The notes below the pieces were generated by a model. It had not been told where the DNA came from. It was given only the letters and a program-made list of their open reading frames with translations, and did no database searches. A stretch of 64,000 nt of DNA from Limnobacter parvus (GTDB lineage: Bacteria; Pseudomonadota; Gammaproteobacteria; Burkholderiales; Burkholderiaceae_B), in assembly GCF_024623725.1 (NCBI RefSeq), contig NZ_JANKHG010000001.1:350626-414625 (forward strand). The letters are read 5' to 3'. Of the stretch, positions 44,926 through 53,400 are shown in pieces (position 1 is the stretch's first letter; every line of letters begins with the position of its first letter). The position numbers and the translations under genes are program-made.

Positions 44926-45500
44926 GTAGCACTGCAGCCAATCGTTTCGGGCAGCACGCCGTCTTGCAAGGCTTTTTTCAGTGACTCTACACCGCGGTCC
45001 CAAAGCGGCACTTCCCGTGGTTCGCCCTGTACTGTGGGCACCACGACGGGCGCATCCCCACTGGCATTAAAACCATTAACCGCACGCAGCAAATCCAGGT
45101 GACGAACCCACACCCACTGGCTGCGTTCTATGCTTGCACACTGGCGAGCTTCCGCGATTTGCTCAGCAGACTTGAAAGGTACTTCTGTGGCATACAGATG
45201 AAAGGGAGTGCCCGGTGAAATCGAGGGGCCTTTCAAATTGGAAATGTCGATTTCGTCGGCAGAGTAAGCGCAGTTGGATTCTTCAGTGAATTCGCGCACA
45301 GCTGTTTGATTTGGTGTTTCGTCTTTTTGCGCGCTACCGCCCAAAGTGGCCCACGAACGGCGAGAGGGATGTGGATCGAAGGCCAGTAAATGCAAGGCTT
45401 CGCCCGCCACACAGCTGTAAGCGATTAAACCCGCAGGCGGTGCATTGCTTGATGAACAGGCTGAAAGTGCAAGAGTGGCAAAGGCCAAGTAAATACGCAT
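44913..45500 (-). CDS. Exported lipoprotein with a Nudix hydrolase box
   Basis: 195 residues from the ATG at 45500; a TTG seven codons further upstream would only add a few polar residues before the signal. The N-terminus MRIYLAFATLALSAC is a lipoprotein signal (cysteine 15). A Nudix box follows: G55-x5-E61-x7-R69-E70-F-T-E73-E74, with the usual final glycine replaced by N76; the catalytic glutamates are kept. Nudix enzymes hydrolyse nucleoside-diphosphate derivatives in the cytosol, so an exported lipid-anchored one is unusual. It starts 10 bases after the MOSC gene ends, suggesting an operon. Confidence 0.75.
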   Translation of the reverse strand: MRIYLAFATLALSACSSSNAPPAGLIAYSCVAGEALHLLAFDPHPSRRSWATLGGSAQKDETPNQTAVREFTEESNCAYSADEIDISNLKGPSISPGTPFHLYATEVPFKSAEQIAEARQCASIERSQWVWVRHLDLLRAVNGFNASGDAPVVVPTVQGEPREVPLWDRGVESLKKALQDGVLPETIGCSATQFS

Positions 45501-45510
45501 GCTTATACTT

Positions 45511-46050
45511 TTAGTCAACTTCTACAACAGATTTCAAACGCACAGTGTCGCCAACTCGAATGACACCACGATGAACCACCATGGCAATAACACCACCGTG
45601 ACCCCGCATTGCATTGTAGCCACCCTCGCCCAGTACTTCTTCCATGCGGGAGCAAGGTTCACACAGGCCAGTGATTTGCACCACCGCTTCATCACCAATT
45701 TGGTATTCAAGAACTTGATTTTTAAACGGTGAACGCATGGCCAGCAAATTAATGCCCGACACCACCAAATTGCGGCGCAAATCAGCGGCGTCTATGGATG
45801 CTTTGCCACACAGGCTGGCCACCAGCGGCAGGTGTTCATGTTGAATCAGGCTAAGCTCGCGTTTGCGGTTGCTTGAACCGATGCGTTCCTTCTGCGCACG
45901 GCGATCGCCCACCAAGCCGAACCCAGGCTGAAGTGTAGCCTGTTCGGCATGCACTGCCTGAACTCGGCGGTCTGGGCGAAGCACAATGGCTTCAAGCCTG
46001 CCAGCATTGGGGAAGTGTTGAATTAAATCGCGAAGTTGTAGGCTGCTCAT
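45511..46050 (-). CDS. MOSC-domain protein
   Basis: 179 residues. The MOSC (molybdenum cofactor sulfurase C-terminal) fold is indicated by DRRAQKERIGSSNRKRELSLIQ, AADLRRNLVVSGINL, and GLCEPCSRMEEVLGEGGYNAMRGHGGVIAMVV with the conserved cysteine in EPC. Stand-alone MOSC proteins such as YiiM act in molybdenum-cofactor-dependent N-reduction or sulfur transfer; this one has no partner genes nearby. Start ATG at 46050. Downstream is the Nudix lipoprotein. Confidence 0.88.
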   Translation of the reverse strand: MSSLQLRDLIQHFPNAGRLEAIVLRPDRRVQAVHAEQATLQPGFGLVGDRRAQKERIGSSNRKRELSLIQHEHLPLVASLCGKASIDAADLRRNLVVSGINLLAMRSPFKNQVLEYQIGDEAVVQITGLCEPCSRMEEVLGEGGYNAMRGHGGVIAMVVHRGVIRVGDTVRLKSVVEVD

Positions 46051-46072
46051 ATGGCACTTAGCCTACCTGAAT

Positions 46073-46996
46073 TCAGGCACCCATCCAACCCAAAGCAAGC
46101 GCAGTGAACACAGTGGATACACCAGCCACGTAAACCGTTTTAATTTTGCCTGTCATTTTCATGCTCTCCGGAATCATTTCATTGCACACCACGAAGGCCA
46201 TGGCACCGGCGGCAAACGCCATTGAAGCCGGTGTACCCATGGCCCATGAATCAGCAGTAATCACACCCAAGCCAGCACCAATTGGCTCGACCAAACCTGT
46301 GGCCAATGCGGCCAAGGCTGCAAGCGCTTTGTGCACGCCAATGCTCCACAGTGCGGTGGCCACAATCAAACCTTCAGGAATATTCTGCAAACCGATCGAG
46401 AATGCAGTGCTGGAAGATCCATTCAAATTGCCTGCACTTGCACCCACTGCAAAACCTTCGGGCACGTTGTGAAGTGCAATCGCAATGGTCATTAGCAAGG
46501 CCATGCGCATGCGTTCTTTGCCTGCAAGGCCAGCACCTGCAACCGGGTGTTCATGGGGAAGGGTTTGGTCAAGAATGGTCATCACCCCATAGCCAGCAGC
46601 GGTGGCCACCAATGCCACCATCAGGGCACCCTCGGTTTGAATGGCCGGGATGAAAAGAGACATCACCGCTGCGGCGGCCATCATGCCGCCCGCAATGGCG
46701 ATGAAAAGACCCAATCCTTTGTCATCAATTTTTTTCATGACCAACAAGGCCATGCCACCCAGGCCAGTTGCAGCACCCGCTATTGCGGAATATTCAACGG
46801 CCTGTAACTTTTCAGGCGTGGCAGCAATGTATTGAATGGCTGCCCATATGCTGGGGGCACCTTGGGTGACACCCAGGTAAAGGCCAAGGCTTGCGATTAG
46901 CAGGCCCACCACGGCACGTGCCGCGCGGAAGGCGTCAAAGCCTTCCTGATCGGCGACATTCAAACCAATTATTTTGGTCATTTGATGAAAACTCAT
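46073..46996 (-). CDS. ZIP-family metal transporter
   Basis: 307 residues with about eight transmembrane segments. The ZIP signature is present: HNVPEGFAVGASAG with metal-binding His and Glu (about residues 195-208) and the paired helix ALQNIPEGL-type sequence (here IGLQNIPEGLIVA). A cytoplasmic loop with QTLPHEHP around 160-170 could bind metal. Related to ZupT/GufA proteins that import zinc and other divalent ions into the cytosol. Transcribed from an upstream gap that also holds a short palindrome at 47086-47100. Confidence 0.9.
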   Translation of the reverse strand: MSFHQMTKIIGLNVADQEGFDAFRAARAVVGLLIASLGLYLGVTQGAPSIWAAIQYIAATPEKLQAVEYSAIAGAATGLGGMALLVMKKIDDKGLGLFIAIAGGMMAAAAVMSLFIPAIQTEGALMVALVATAAGYGVMTILDQTLPHEHPVAGAGLAGKERMRMALLMTIAIALHNVPEGFAVGASAGNLNGSSSTAFSIGLQNIPEGLIVATALWSIGVHKALAALAALATGLVEPIGAGLGVITADSWAMGTPASMAFAAGAMAFVVCNEMIPESMKMTGKIKTVYVAGVSTVFTALALGWMGA

Positions 46997-47085
46997 GGTG
47001 GCTCCTGTTCTTCAAGAAACTTGAATACAGCTTAATTGTGCCCACCCAGGCGATATTCGTCTAACGGATAGTTTCTTTTAGAGTG

Positions 47086-47100
47086 ATCGGATATTCCGAT
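47086..47100. repeat. Short palindrome ATCGGA-TAT-TCCGAT
   Basis: Six-base perfect arms around three bases, one base beyond the EgtB/SenA-like stop and 90 bases upstream of the ZIP transporter start. It could serve as an operator for the ZIP gene. There is no T-run, so it is not a convincing terminator. Confidence 0.3.
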
Positions 47101-47101
47101 T

Positions 47102-48316
47102 TTACTTGCAAGTGCGAAAGCCAGACAAAACATCTTGCCGGTCGGGCTGAAAATAGTTGCGGTATTTGGGATGCACCATTTCAGGTGAAGTGGCCCAGCT
47201 TGCGCCCTTTAACACCTTGCGATCATGAAACCAGGGCTTGGAGTAATCCACGTAAGGGTGCATTTCAAACCCTTCGAAGGGCAAGAAGGTGTTGGCGGTC
47301 CATTCCCAAACATGGCCCCACTGCATGGCAGGGCTCCCGAAGTTCTGCGTCATGGCGGCGTATTCCCACTCGGCTTCCGTGGGCAGTCTGCGGCCTGCCC
47401 ATTCGCAGTAATCCAGCGCGTCTTGCCAGCTTAAATTCTCAGCTGGGGCGGTCAGGTCGAGTGTTTGCACCTGACCATAACTTTGATTGAACCACTCGCC
47501 TTTGATCAAGGCCACGAAAGGTGGCAAAGCCCGTGCGGTTTCCTGTACAAATTGAAGGTACTGTGCCCACGACACGGGGCGGGAATCAATCTCGAAGGCG
47601 GCAACTTCAATTGGGCACGCGGGCACTTCATTGTCGAAAGCAAAGCCGTCGCCTTGCCAGCCCAGGGTCCACTGTGTTGCAGGCAGCTTGAGTTGGTGTA
47701 GCTCATCACACGCTTGCAAGCCGGGGCGCTGCGCATAACGCTGGGTCAAAGGTATGTTCAACAACTTGGCCATGAACACAGCGGCTTCGTTGTGCATTTG
47801 CTCGTGCAGCACGCTAAGGCGGAAGAAGTACAAATATTGATCCGCTTTGTTGGGCTGCTGGCTGCACAAAGCATTAGCCTGCTCCAGCAATTTCAAGGTG
47901 TCCTGAAGTGATTCTGCCAAATAGCGGCGGGTGCCGTGCAAATCGGGAAGGCCGATTTCCCAACGCGTGTCGTGTGCAACTGTGCTTGAATTCAAACGGG
48001 CATCGGCATTCACCAAACGCGATTCCAGCTTCGGGGCATCGTGCGGGCAGTCCAAGCCCTTGGCCCAATGCCGGTTGCGGGCCAACCACCAATCTTGAAA
48101 CCAGGCCACATGGCAAAGCTCCCACAGCGGCGGATTTAGCTCAGGTCGACGGGGTACGCGGCATTCTTCCCCCAAGCCAGCAACATAATCAGCCAACAAA
48201 CCCAGCGTGCGTTCGCGCGTGCGCAACAACGCATCGCGCAAAAATGCGGCATTGGATGTTCTGGCGAGTTGAGCAGGGCTGATGCGGCTGTTCACGACGG
48301 TGCTGCGGTTGTGCAT
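47102..48316 (-). CDS. EgtB/SenA-like DinB-FGE nonheme iron enzyme
   Basis: 404 residues. An N-terminal DinB-type four-helix domain supplies the three-histidine iron site expected for sulfoxide synthases: H69 in NPPLWELCHV and H171/H175 in HEQMHNE. The C-terminal formylglycine-generating-enzyme-like domain carries RRLPTEAEWEYAA, GHVWEWTANTF, and VLKGASWAT...RNYFQPDRQDVLSGFR. EgtB joins cysteine or gamma-glutamylcysteine to trimethylhistidine for ergothioneine; the related SenA does the same with selenosugar for selenoneine. The NPPLWEL..VAWFQ..W pattern reminds me of Burkholderiales proteins annotated as SenA, but the glycosyltransferase SenB is not adjacent, so I leave the symbol open. It is divergent from oxyR (62-base gap). 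Confidence 0.8.
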   Translation of the reverse strand: MHNRSTVVNSRISPAQLARTSNAAFLRDALLRTRERTLGLLADYVAGLGEECRVPRRPELNPPLWELCHVAWFQDWWLARNRHWAKGLDCPHDAPKLESRLVNADARLNSSTVAHDTRWEIGLPDLHGTRRYLAESLQDTLKLLEQANALCSQQPNKADQYLYFFRLSVLHEQMHNEAAVFMAKLLNIPLTQRYAQRPGLQACDELHQLKLPATQWTLGWQGDGFAFDNEVPACPIEVAAFEIDSRPVSWAQYLQFVQETARALPPFVALIKGEWFNQSYGQVQTLDLTAPAENLSWQDALDYCEWAGRRLPTEAEWEYAAMTQNFGSPAMQWGHVWEWTANTFLPFEGFEMHPYVDYSKPWFHDRKVLKGASWATSPEMVHPKYRNYFQPDRQDVLSGFRTCK

Positions 48317-48378
48317 GTGGTTTAAGTTTACGCCAAATGGCTACAATAAACCCAGCCACCCACGTTGATCTGTAAAGA

Positions 48379-49314
48379 ATGAAAATTGCACACACCCAAG
48401 CCACCGCCCTGTCGTTAAAGCAACTCAGTTACCTGCTGGCCGTGTCAGAAACCCTGAATTTCACGCGCGCAGCGGAAATGTGTTTTGTAACGCAGTCCAC
48501 GCTTTCTGGTGGTATTGCTGAGCTGGAGCGCACACTTGGCGTGCAACTGGTGGAACGCGACCGCCAACGCGTGGCATTGACCCCGGCAGGTATTGAGGTG
48601 GTGCGGCGTGCACAGGGAATTTTGTCGGCTGCGAGTGATTTGGTCAGCCGTGCACAATTGGCAGCCGACCCGGCCAGCGGGGAATTCCGATTGGGCATTA
48701 TTCCCACAATTGCGCCTTATGTACTGGGCAAGATTTTGACAGACGCACGCGCGCAGTTTCCGCAATTGCAAATGAGTGTTCGCGAAAGCCAAACCCGTGT
48801 GTTGCTTGAAGAAGTGGACAGCGGCGAACTGGACGCAGCGGTCATTGCCCTGCCCGTGGAACTGGGCAAACTGCATGCACGAATTCTGTTTGATGAAAAG
48901 CTAAGGCTGGTGGCCCACCAAAGCGACTCGCTGTGCAAAGGCCCCAAACAGGCACTGGAAGAAATTGACACAAGCCGCCTGTTGCTGCTTGAAAAAGGCC
49001 ACTGCCTGCGCGACCACACGGTGTCCGCCTGCAGCGCAAGCCGCGGCAAAGTGGGGCAAGGCGATGCCGGTCTGGTGGAAGCCACCAACCTGAGCACCAT
49101 GGTGCAATTGGTAAATTCTGGCATTGGGTGTGCCCTGCTTCCCGACATGGCGATACAGGCGGGTATTTTGCACGGCACTGATGTGAAGCTGGTTTCACTT
49201 GCCGCGCCGCAGCCCAGCCGAACCATTGCTTTGGTAACCCGCAGCAGCCACCCCAAACTGGCGTTTATTGAAAACCAGCTTTGTGAACTGATCAAGTACA
49301 GCAAACCCGATTGA
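48379..49314 (+). CDS. oxyR: Peroxide-sensing LysR-type regulator OxyR
   Basis: 311 residues. The helix-turn-helix is clear (LSLKQLSYLLAVSETLNFTRAAEMCFVTQSTLSGGIAELE). The regulatory domain has the OxyR redox pair: C209 in LLLLEKGHCLRDH and C218 (ACSAS), nine residues apart as with Cys199 and Cys208 of Escherichia coli OxyR. Hydrogen peroxide should form the disulfide and activate transcription of detoxification genes. Gene placement divergent from the EgtB/SenA-like gene suggests that thiol antioxidant synthesis may be one target, since LysR regulators often control the divergent neighbour. Confidence 0.92.
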   Translation: MKIAHTQATALSLKQLSYLLAVSETLNFTRAAEMCFVTQSTLSGGIAELERTLGVQLVERDRQRVALTPAGIEVVRRAQGILSAASDLVSRAQLAADPASGEFRLGIIPTIAPYVLGKILTDARAQFPQLQMSVRESQTRVLLEEVDSGELDAAVIALPVELGKLHARILFDEKLRLVAHQSDSLCKGPKQALEEIDTSRLLLLEKGHCLRDHTVSACSASRGKVGQGDAGLVEATNLSTMVQLVNSGIGCALLPDMAIQAGILHGTDVKLVSLAAPQPSRTIALVTRSSHPKLAFIENQLCELIKYSKPD

Positions 49315-49352
49315 TTTCATTGCGTATTCTCACTTCACATCTTTGCATTATT

Positions 49353-49377
49353 AACTGGTATGATCAGTTTACCAGTT
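49353..49377. promoter_or_regulatory. Operator AACTGGTA-N9-TACCAGTT in front of FadR-type gene
   Basis: Perfect 8-bp arms at 49353-49360 and 49370-49377, 32 bases before the start codon of the GntR-family gene. The TGGTA...TACCA core resembles sites of FadR-subfamily repressors, so autoregulation is the simplest reading. Confidence 0.65.
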
Positions 49378-49408
49378 TACTAAAATTACATTAAAGCGCG
49401 CGCAAACC

Positions 49409-50134
49409 ATGGAAGCCATTCAAAAAACATCAATTTCCGAGCAGGTGTACGCCCAGCTTCGGGATCGCATTCTTGGAAAGGTATTACCAGTTGGCGCCGA
49501 GTTGCCTTCTGAACGGGAATTGTCGGAAACCTTGGGCGTAAACCGTGGCGCAGTGCGGGAGGCCATCAAGCGTTTGCAACAGGCCAGGCTGGTTCGGGTG
49601 CGGCATGGCGGCGCTACCCAGGTCGAAAACTTCGAAGCTGAGGGCGGCTTGGAACTGCTGCCCAGCCTAATGGTGAATGCCAACGGGCAAGTTAACCTTG
49701 AAGTGGCACGCGGCATCGTGACTTTGCGCAAGGCACTGGCCCCCGTTGTGGCGGCGCAAGCAGCCTTGCATGGCGGGCGTAAGTTGTCCAACCTGCTGCG
49801 CCCAATTGTTGACCAAATGCAGGCCACCACCGAGCTGCACCAGCTTCAGCAGTTGGCATTCGATTTCTGGGCGCAGGTGGTACAAGGCAGTGGCAATGTG
49901 GTGTTCAAACTGGCGTTCAACTCAATGAACCAAACTTATTTGGCAGCCTGGAAAACTCTCACATTGGTCATGCAGGACGAGTTTCGCGACACCCACACCC
50001 TTGCCCAGCTGGCCGATGCAATTGGGGCAGGCGAACACCGCCGTTGCGAAGTATTGGCGCGGCAACATGTTGAACTGGGCAGCAGGGCCTTGAATTCGGC
50101 ATTGGGCCAGTTTCAACCCAACCAACAATCATAA
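49409..50134 (+). CDS. GntR-family transcriptional regulator, FadR type
   Basis: 241 residues. N-terminal winged helix: QVYAQLRDRILGKVLPVGAELPSERELSETLGVNRGAVREAIKRLQQARLVRVRHGGATQV, a textbook GntR DNA-binding domain. The C-terminal helical domain (about 80-235) is FadR-like rather than FCD with obvious metal ligands, fitting binding of an acyl-CoA or similar ligand. It is followed after 12 bases by a hydroxylase/desaturase-like gene, its probable target. A palindromic operator precedes it. I do not assign a symbol because the ligand is unknown. Confidence 0.9.
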   Translation: MEAIQKTSISEQVYAQLRDRILGKVLPVGAELPSERELSETLGVNRGAVREAIKRLQQARLVRVRHGGATQVENFEAEGGLELLPSLMVNANGQVNLEVARGIVTLRKALAPVVAAQAALHGGRKLSNLLRPIVDQMQATTELHQLQQLAFDFWAQVVQGSGNVVFKLAFNSMNQTYLAAWKTLTLVMQDEFRDTHTLAQLADAIGAGEHRRCEVLARQHVELGSRALNSALGQFQPNQQS

Positions 50135-50146
50135 GGAGACAGAGCA

Positions 50147-50728
50147 ATGTTAGGAATTCCTTTGGGCCTGCTAACGGCCAATGCAGTGGAATGGGGCATG
50201 CACAAATATGTGCTGCATGGCATGGGGAAAAAGCGGGGCACTTTCTGGGCCTTTCACTTTCATGAACACCACAAGGAAGTGCGCGAACATGGCTACTACG
50301 ATCCAAATTACGAACGCTTCCCGCTTGGCGTGCATGCTCAGGGCAAAGAGGCATGGGCCTTGATTGCCAGCGCCGTGGCGGTTTCGCCGCTGTTCCCGGT
50401 GGCACCCTTTTTTGTGGGCACCCTTTGGTACAGCAGCCTGAATTACTACCGGGTTCACAAAAAAAGCCACATGAACCCGGCGTGGGGCGAACAGCGGGTG
50501 CCGTGGCATTACGACCACCACATGGGCAACAACCCGAGCGCCAATTGGTGTGTAACCCGCCCTTGGTTTGACTACATCATGGGCACGCGAGTTTTTACAG
50601 AAGGCGGTGTTCGTGAAACCAATGTGTTGGGCTTGACGCGACTTCCTGCGTGGCTGGACCGAATACTGCCCAAGCCAGACACGCTGGGCACCTTTGCGAC
50701 CAAACCAGCACCCCGGCGCGCAACGTAA
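50147..50728 (+). CDS. Fatty-acid hydroxylase / sterol-desaturase-like membrane protein
   Basis: 193 residues with an AAGGAG ribosome-binding site. The histidine boxes of integral-membrane diiron enzymes are present in order: HKYVLH, HFHEHH, HKKSH and HYDHH (around residues 19-25, 41-47, 103-107, 125-129), with hydrophobic segments between (VSPLFPVAPFFVGTLWYSSL). Such proteins hydroxylate or desaturate lipids using O2. It follows the FadR-type regulator by 12 bases, consistent with a small lipid-modification operon. Substrate unknown. Confidence 0.85.
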   Translation: MLGIPLGLLTANAVEWGMHKYVLHGMGKKRGTFWAFHFHEHHKEVREHGYYDPNYERFPLGVHAQGKEAWALIASAVAVSPLFPVAPFFVGTLWYSSLNYYRVHKKSHMNPAWGEQRVPWHYDHHMGNNPSANWCVTRPWFDYIMGTRVFTEGGVRETNVLGLTRLPAWLDRILPKPDTLGTFATKPAPRRAT

Positions 50729-50769
50729 GCCTGTGACATAATCGGTTCACTATGAAAAAGGAGAATTGA

Positions 50770-51357
50770 ATGGGCATGTTGATATTGGTCGCGGGGTTGG
50801 TGCTGTTTCTGGGCATGCATGCGACTAGAATTCCGAATGACCAGCGGCGCTCGGGCATGATCGCCCGGCTTGGAAAAAACAGATACCGAACCATTTACAC
50901 GGTGGTGTCGATTATTGGTTTGGTGCTTGTTGTATATGGCTACGGCCAAGCGCGGCTTGATCCGGTGTTTGTGTGGAGCCCACCCGCAGCCACCCGCCAC
51001 ATTGCAGCCTTGCTGATGCTGTTTTCAATGATTTTACTGGCTGCCAGTTTTGTGCCCTCGAATCATTTGAAAGCAAAGCTTCAACACCCCATGACCCTGT
51101 CTGTGAAGCTGTGGGCTTTTGCCCACTTGATCGCCAACGGTACTTTGGCCGACATCGTGTTGTTTGGTTCTTTCCTGGTGTGGGCAATACTGACGTTTAA
51201 AAGCGCACGCAAGCGAGCGATTCCCATGGGCTTTACGGGCGATGGCCCTACCAAAGTGGGCACCTTGATGACCGTGGTGGTTGGCGTGCTGGCCTGGTTG
51301 GTTTTTGCGGCCTGGTTGCATGTACACCTAATCGGCGTGAGCCCGTTCAGCCGCTAA
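50770..51357 (+). CDS. NnrU-family membrane protein
   Basis: 195 residues, about five to six transmembrane segments. The start MGMLILVAGLVLFLGMHATRIP and VYGYGQARLDPVFVWSPPAATRHIAALLML are characteristic of NnrU/NnuR proteins first noted beside nitric-oxide and nitrite reductase genes; related to the isoprenoid-methyltransferase-like MAPEG/NnrU fold and to Z-ISO carotene isomerases. The molecular role in denitrifiers is uncertain. No denitrification genes are in this window. AAAGGAG precedes the ATG; a strong terminator follows. Confidence 0.85.
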   Translation: MGMLILVAGLVLFLGMHATRIPNDQRRSGMIARLGKNRYRTIYTVVSIIGLVLVVYGYGQARLDPVFVWSPPAATRHIAALLMLFSMILLAASFVPSNHLKAKLQHPMTLSVKLWAFAHLIANGTLADIVLFGSFLVWAILTFKSARKRAIPMGFTGDGPTKVGTLMTVVVGVLAWLVFAAWLHVHLIGVSPFSR

Positions 51358-51372
51358 CTAGAATTGACCCAT

Positions 51373-51403
51373 AAAAAAGGCCCCGATGTGCGGGGCCTTT
51401 TTT
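51373..51403. terminator. Bidirectional intrinsic terminator
   Basis: AAAAAAGGCCCCG at 51373-51385 pairs perfectly with CGGGGCCTTTTTT at 51391-51403 around a 5-base loop. It serves both convergent genes, nnrU-like on the plus strand and the antiporter on the minus strand, whose stops lie 15 bases to either side. Confidence 0.95.
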
Positions 51404-51418
51404 ATTGCGCTGGTATTT

Positions 51419-52693
51419 TTACAGGTACCAGAAACAAAGCCCGGCCACAGCTGTGGGGCCCAAGGCACCTGCCAATAAGCCACCTGCCGACACCGCTTCG
51501 CCCGGGAATTGACGCTTCAGCAGCGACAGACCAGCCGGGTTGGGTGCATTGGCAATTACGGTTAATCCACCACCGGCCACCGCACCAGCCACCAAGGCGT
51601 AGCGGAAACTTTCGGAAGTGCCTTCAATCAACGAGCCCAAATAAGTGAGTGCTGCATTGTCGGTAATCGCTGTGAGTGCCATTGCTGCTATAAACAACAC
51701 GCCATCGTCCAGTCCACTTACTGCGGGCTGCAACCACCACTGCTGCATGCCGCCCAGCACCACCAAACCGGCCAGGAAGAAAGCAACCAGCAAACCCTCT
51801 TTCAGCAGCAAGCGCGACTGGAAGGTGTTGTACGCCACAGTGAAGCCCAGAAAAAACAGGAAGATGCCCATAAACACAGCCGGGTGGTGCGCGAAGAACA
51901 CAACCGCGCCCAGGAACATCAGGTGAATCACCATGGCCCACCAAGGCACTGGGGCCAAGGGTTGACCGTCTTCGCCCAGAGCCTCGGGCGTTTTAACTTC
52001 GCCGCCGAGGTGCTTGGCAGCGAAGAAAATAAACACGGTGGCGTTGATGAACACGCCAATGGCCGCTTTCCAGCCAAAATTTGCCAGCATGAAGGCGCTG
52101 TCCCAGTTCCAGGTGGCGGCCACCATCAGCACAGGCGGCGCTGCAAATGAAGTAAGCACACCACCAATTGAAATGTTCACGAACAACACGCCCAAGCCCC
52201 AATAGCGAATAAAGTTGGGTACAGACTTGGAAAACAGCACATCGCGCAGCAGCAAGGCGGCCAATGTCATGGCGGCAGGCTCGGTGATCAAACTACCCAG
52301 CAGCGGCACCATGAACAGGCCCAACCAGGTAAAGGCCACGCCTTTGTTGACTGGCATTAGTTTGGCCAGCCCTTCAACCAGCAATCGGGAAGCGTCCAGA
52401 ACCGGGCGGCTTGCAGCAACCACCATGATGACGAAGACAAACAAGGGTTCTATATATTTTCGGGTGTCTACGTATTCAACCGCGGAATCCAGGTTGACAG
52501 AAAATGCCATGGCAATAACCAGGAACAAAGCCCAGATGCCAAAAACTGCTTCAACTTCGCCAAGCAGGTGAAACAAACCACTGTGGTGTTTGCTGGTGTG
52601 AGCCAAGCGTTCAAAATAGCTGGCAGAAAAGGTGTGAATAAGCGCGCCGGCAAAAAGAAAGGCGGCAATCCATTGAATGGTGGTTGCAGTCAT
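51419..52693 (-). CDS. Putative Na+/H+ antiporter
   Basis: 424 residues from the ATG at 52693; the open frame extends to 52804 but the added sequence is not membrane-like. About 11-12 hydrophobic segments alternate with short loops; LGSLITEPAAMTLAALLLRD and the late ALTAITDNAALTYLGSLIEG, followed by IANAPNPAGLSLLKRQFP, are typical of a putative Na+/H+ antiporter family (formerly DUF1504) related to the ion-transporter superfamily with NhaB/NhaD-like motifs. Ion selectivity is not shown. It is a single gene ending at a strong bidirectional terminator. Confidence 0.82.
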   Translation of the reverse strand: MTATTIQWIAAFLFAGALIHTFSASYFERLAHTSKHHSGLFHLLGEVEAVFGIWALFLVIAMAFSVNLDSAVEYVDTRKYIEPLFVFVIMVVAASRPVLDASRLLVEGLAKLMPVNKGVAFTWLGLFMVPLLGSLITEPAAMTLAALLLRDVLFSKSVPNFIRYWGLGVLFVNISIGGVLTSFAAPPVLMVAATWNWDSAFMLANFGWKAAIGVFINATVFIFFAAKHLGGEVKTPEALGEDGQPLAPVPWWAMVIHLMFLGAVVFFAHHPAVFMGIFLFFLGFTVAYNTFQSRLLLKEGLLVAFFLAGLVVLGGMQQWWLQPAVSGLDDGVLFIAAMALTAITDNAALTYLGSLIEGTSESFRYALVAGAVAGGGLTVIANAPNPAGLSLLKRQFPGEAVSAGGLLAGALGPTAVAGLCFWYL

Positions 52694-52857
52694 GTCGGTG
52701 TCTTGTAGTTGGTTTGTGGGTGTAACGGGCTTTTTTAAAATGTAGGTGTGCCCGCACGCGTGATAGCAAGAGTCTATCACGGCCCTAAAGTTCCCAAATT
52801 TCACTATAAAAAAAGCTTACTGCGGAAATCCCCAAGCGATTTCTCGGACCGATGGCG

Positions 52858-53400
52858 CTAACGGCCCACCGGTCTTTTCGTCAACTTGCGCTGCAAGGTG
52901 CGCCTGTGCATGTTCAATGCCCGTGCAGTGGCCGACACGTTGCCCTCATGTTCAGCAAGCACGCGCTGAATGTGTTCCCACTCAAGCCTGGAAACCGACA
53001 TGGTTTGAAAGGCGTCCATGTTGGTGTCGTCCTCGCTGGTACTCAGCACATCTTCATCCAGAGCCCGCAGTATGGCCGCGCTGTCTGCGGGTTTGGCCAG
53101 GTAATTGTCAGCCCCCAGTTTGATGGCCTGCACGGTGGTTGCAATGCTGGCGTAACCGGTTAACACCAACAGGTTTGCGTTGGCCTGCAAGGCACGCAAG
53201 GGGCCAATGAGCTGCAGACCAGATTGCTCACCCAAATTCAAGTCAAGCGTGATGTCGCTGAATTGTTGCTGCGTAGCGGCTTCAATGGCCTGTACTTTGT
53301 TCAAAGCAATGTGCGTTTGAATGTGTTTTCGTTCAAACGACCTGGCCAGTGTGTTGGCGAACACTTCGTCGTCGTCAATGACCAAGATATTACGGTTCAT
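52858..53400 (-). CDS. regA: Redox response regulator RegA/PrrA/ActR
   Basis: 180 residues from the ATG at 53400. Receiver domain MNRNILVIDDDEVFANTLARSFERK with phosphoacceptor D53 (DITLDLNLG) and conserved lysine in YLAKPAD; a proline-poor linker and a Fis-type helix-turn-helix at the C-terminus (EGNVSATARALNMHRRTLQRKL). This layout and size are typical of RegA. With RegB it controls respiratory chain, carbon fixation or nitrogen genes in response to electron-transport status. The start overlaps the regB stop by four bases (ATGA). Confidence 0.92.
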   Translation of the reverse strand: MNRNILVIDDDEVFANTLARSFERKHIQTHIALNKVQAIEAATQQQFSDITLDLNLGEQSGLQLIGPLRALQANANLLVLTGYASIATTVQAIKLGADNYLAKPADSAAILRALDEDVLSTSEDDTNMDAFQTMSVSRLEWEHIQRVLAEHEGNVSATARALNMHRRTLQRKLTKRPVGR

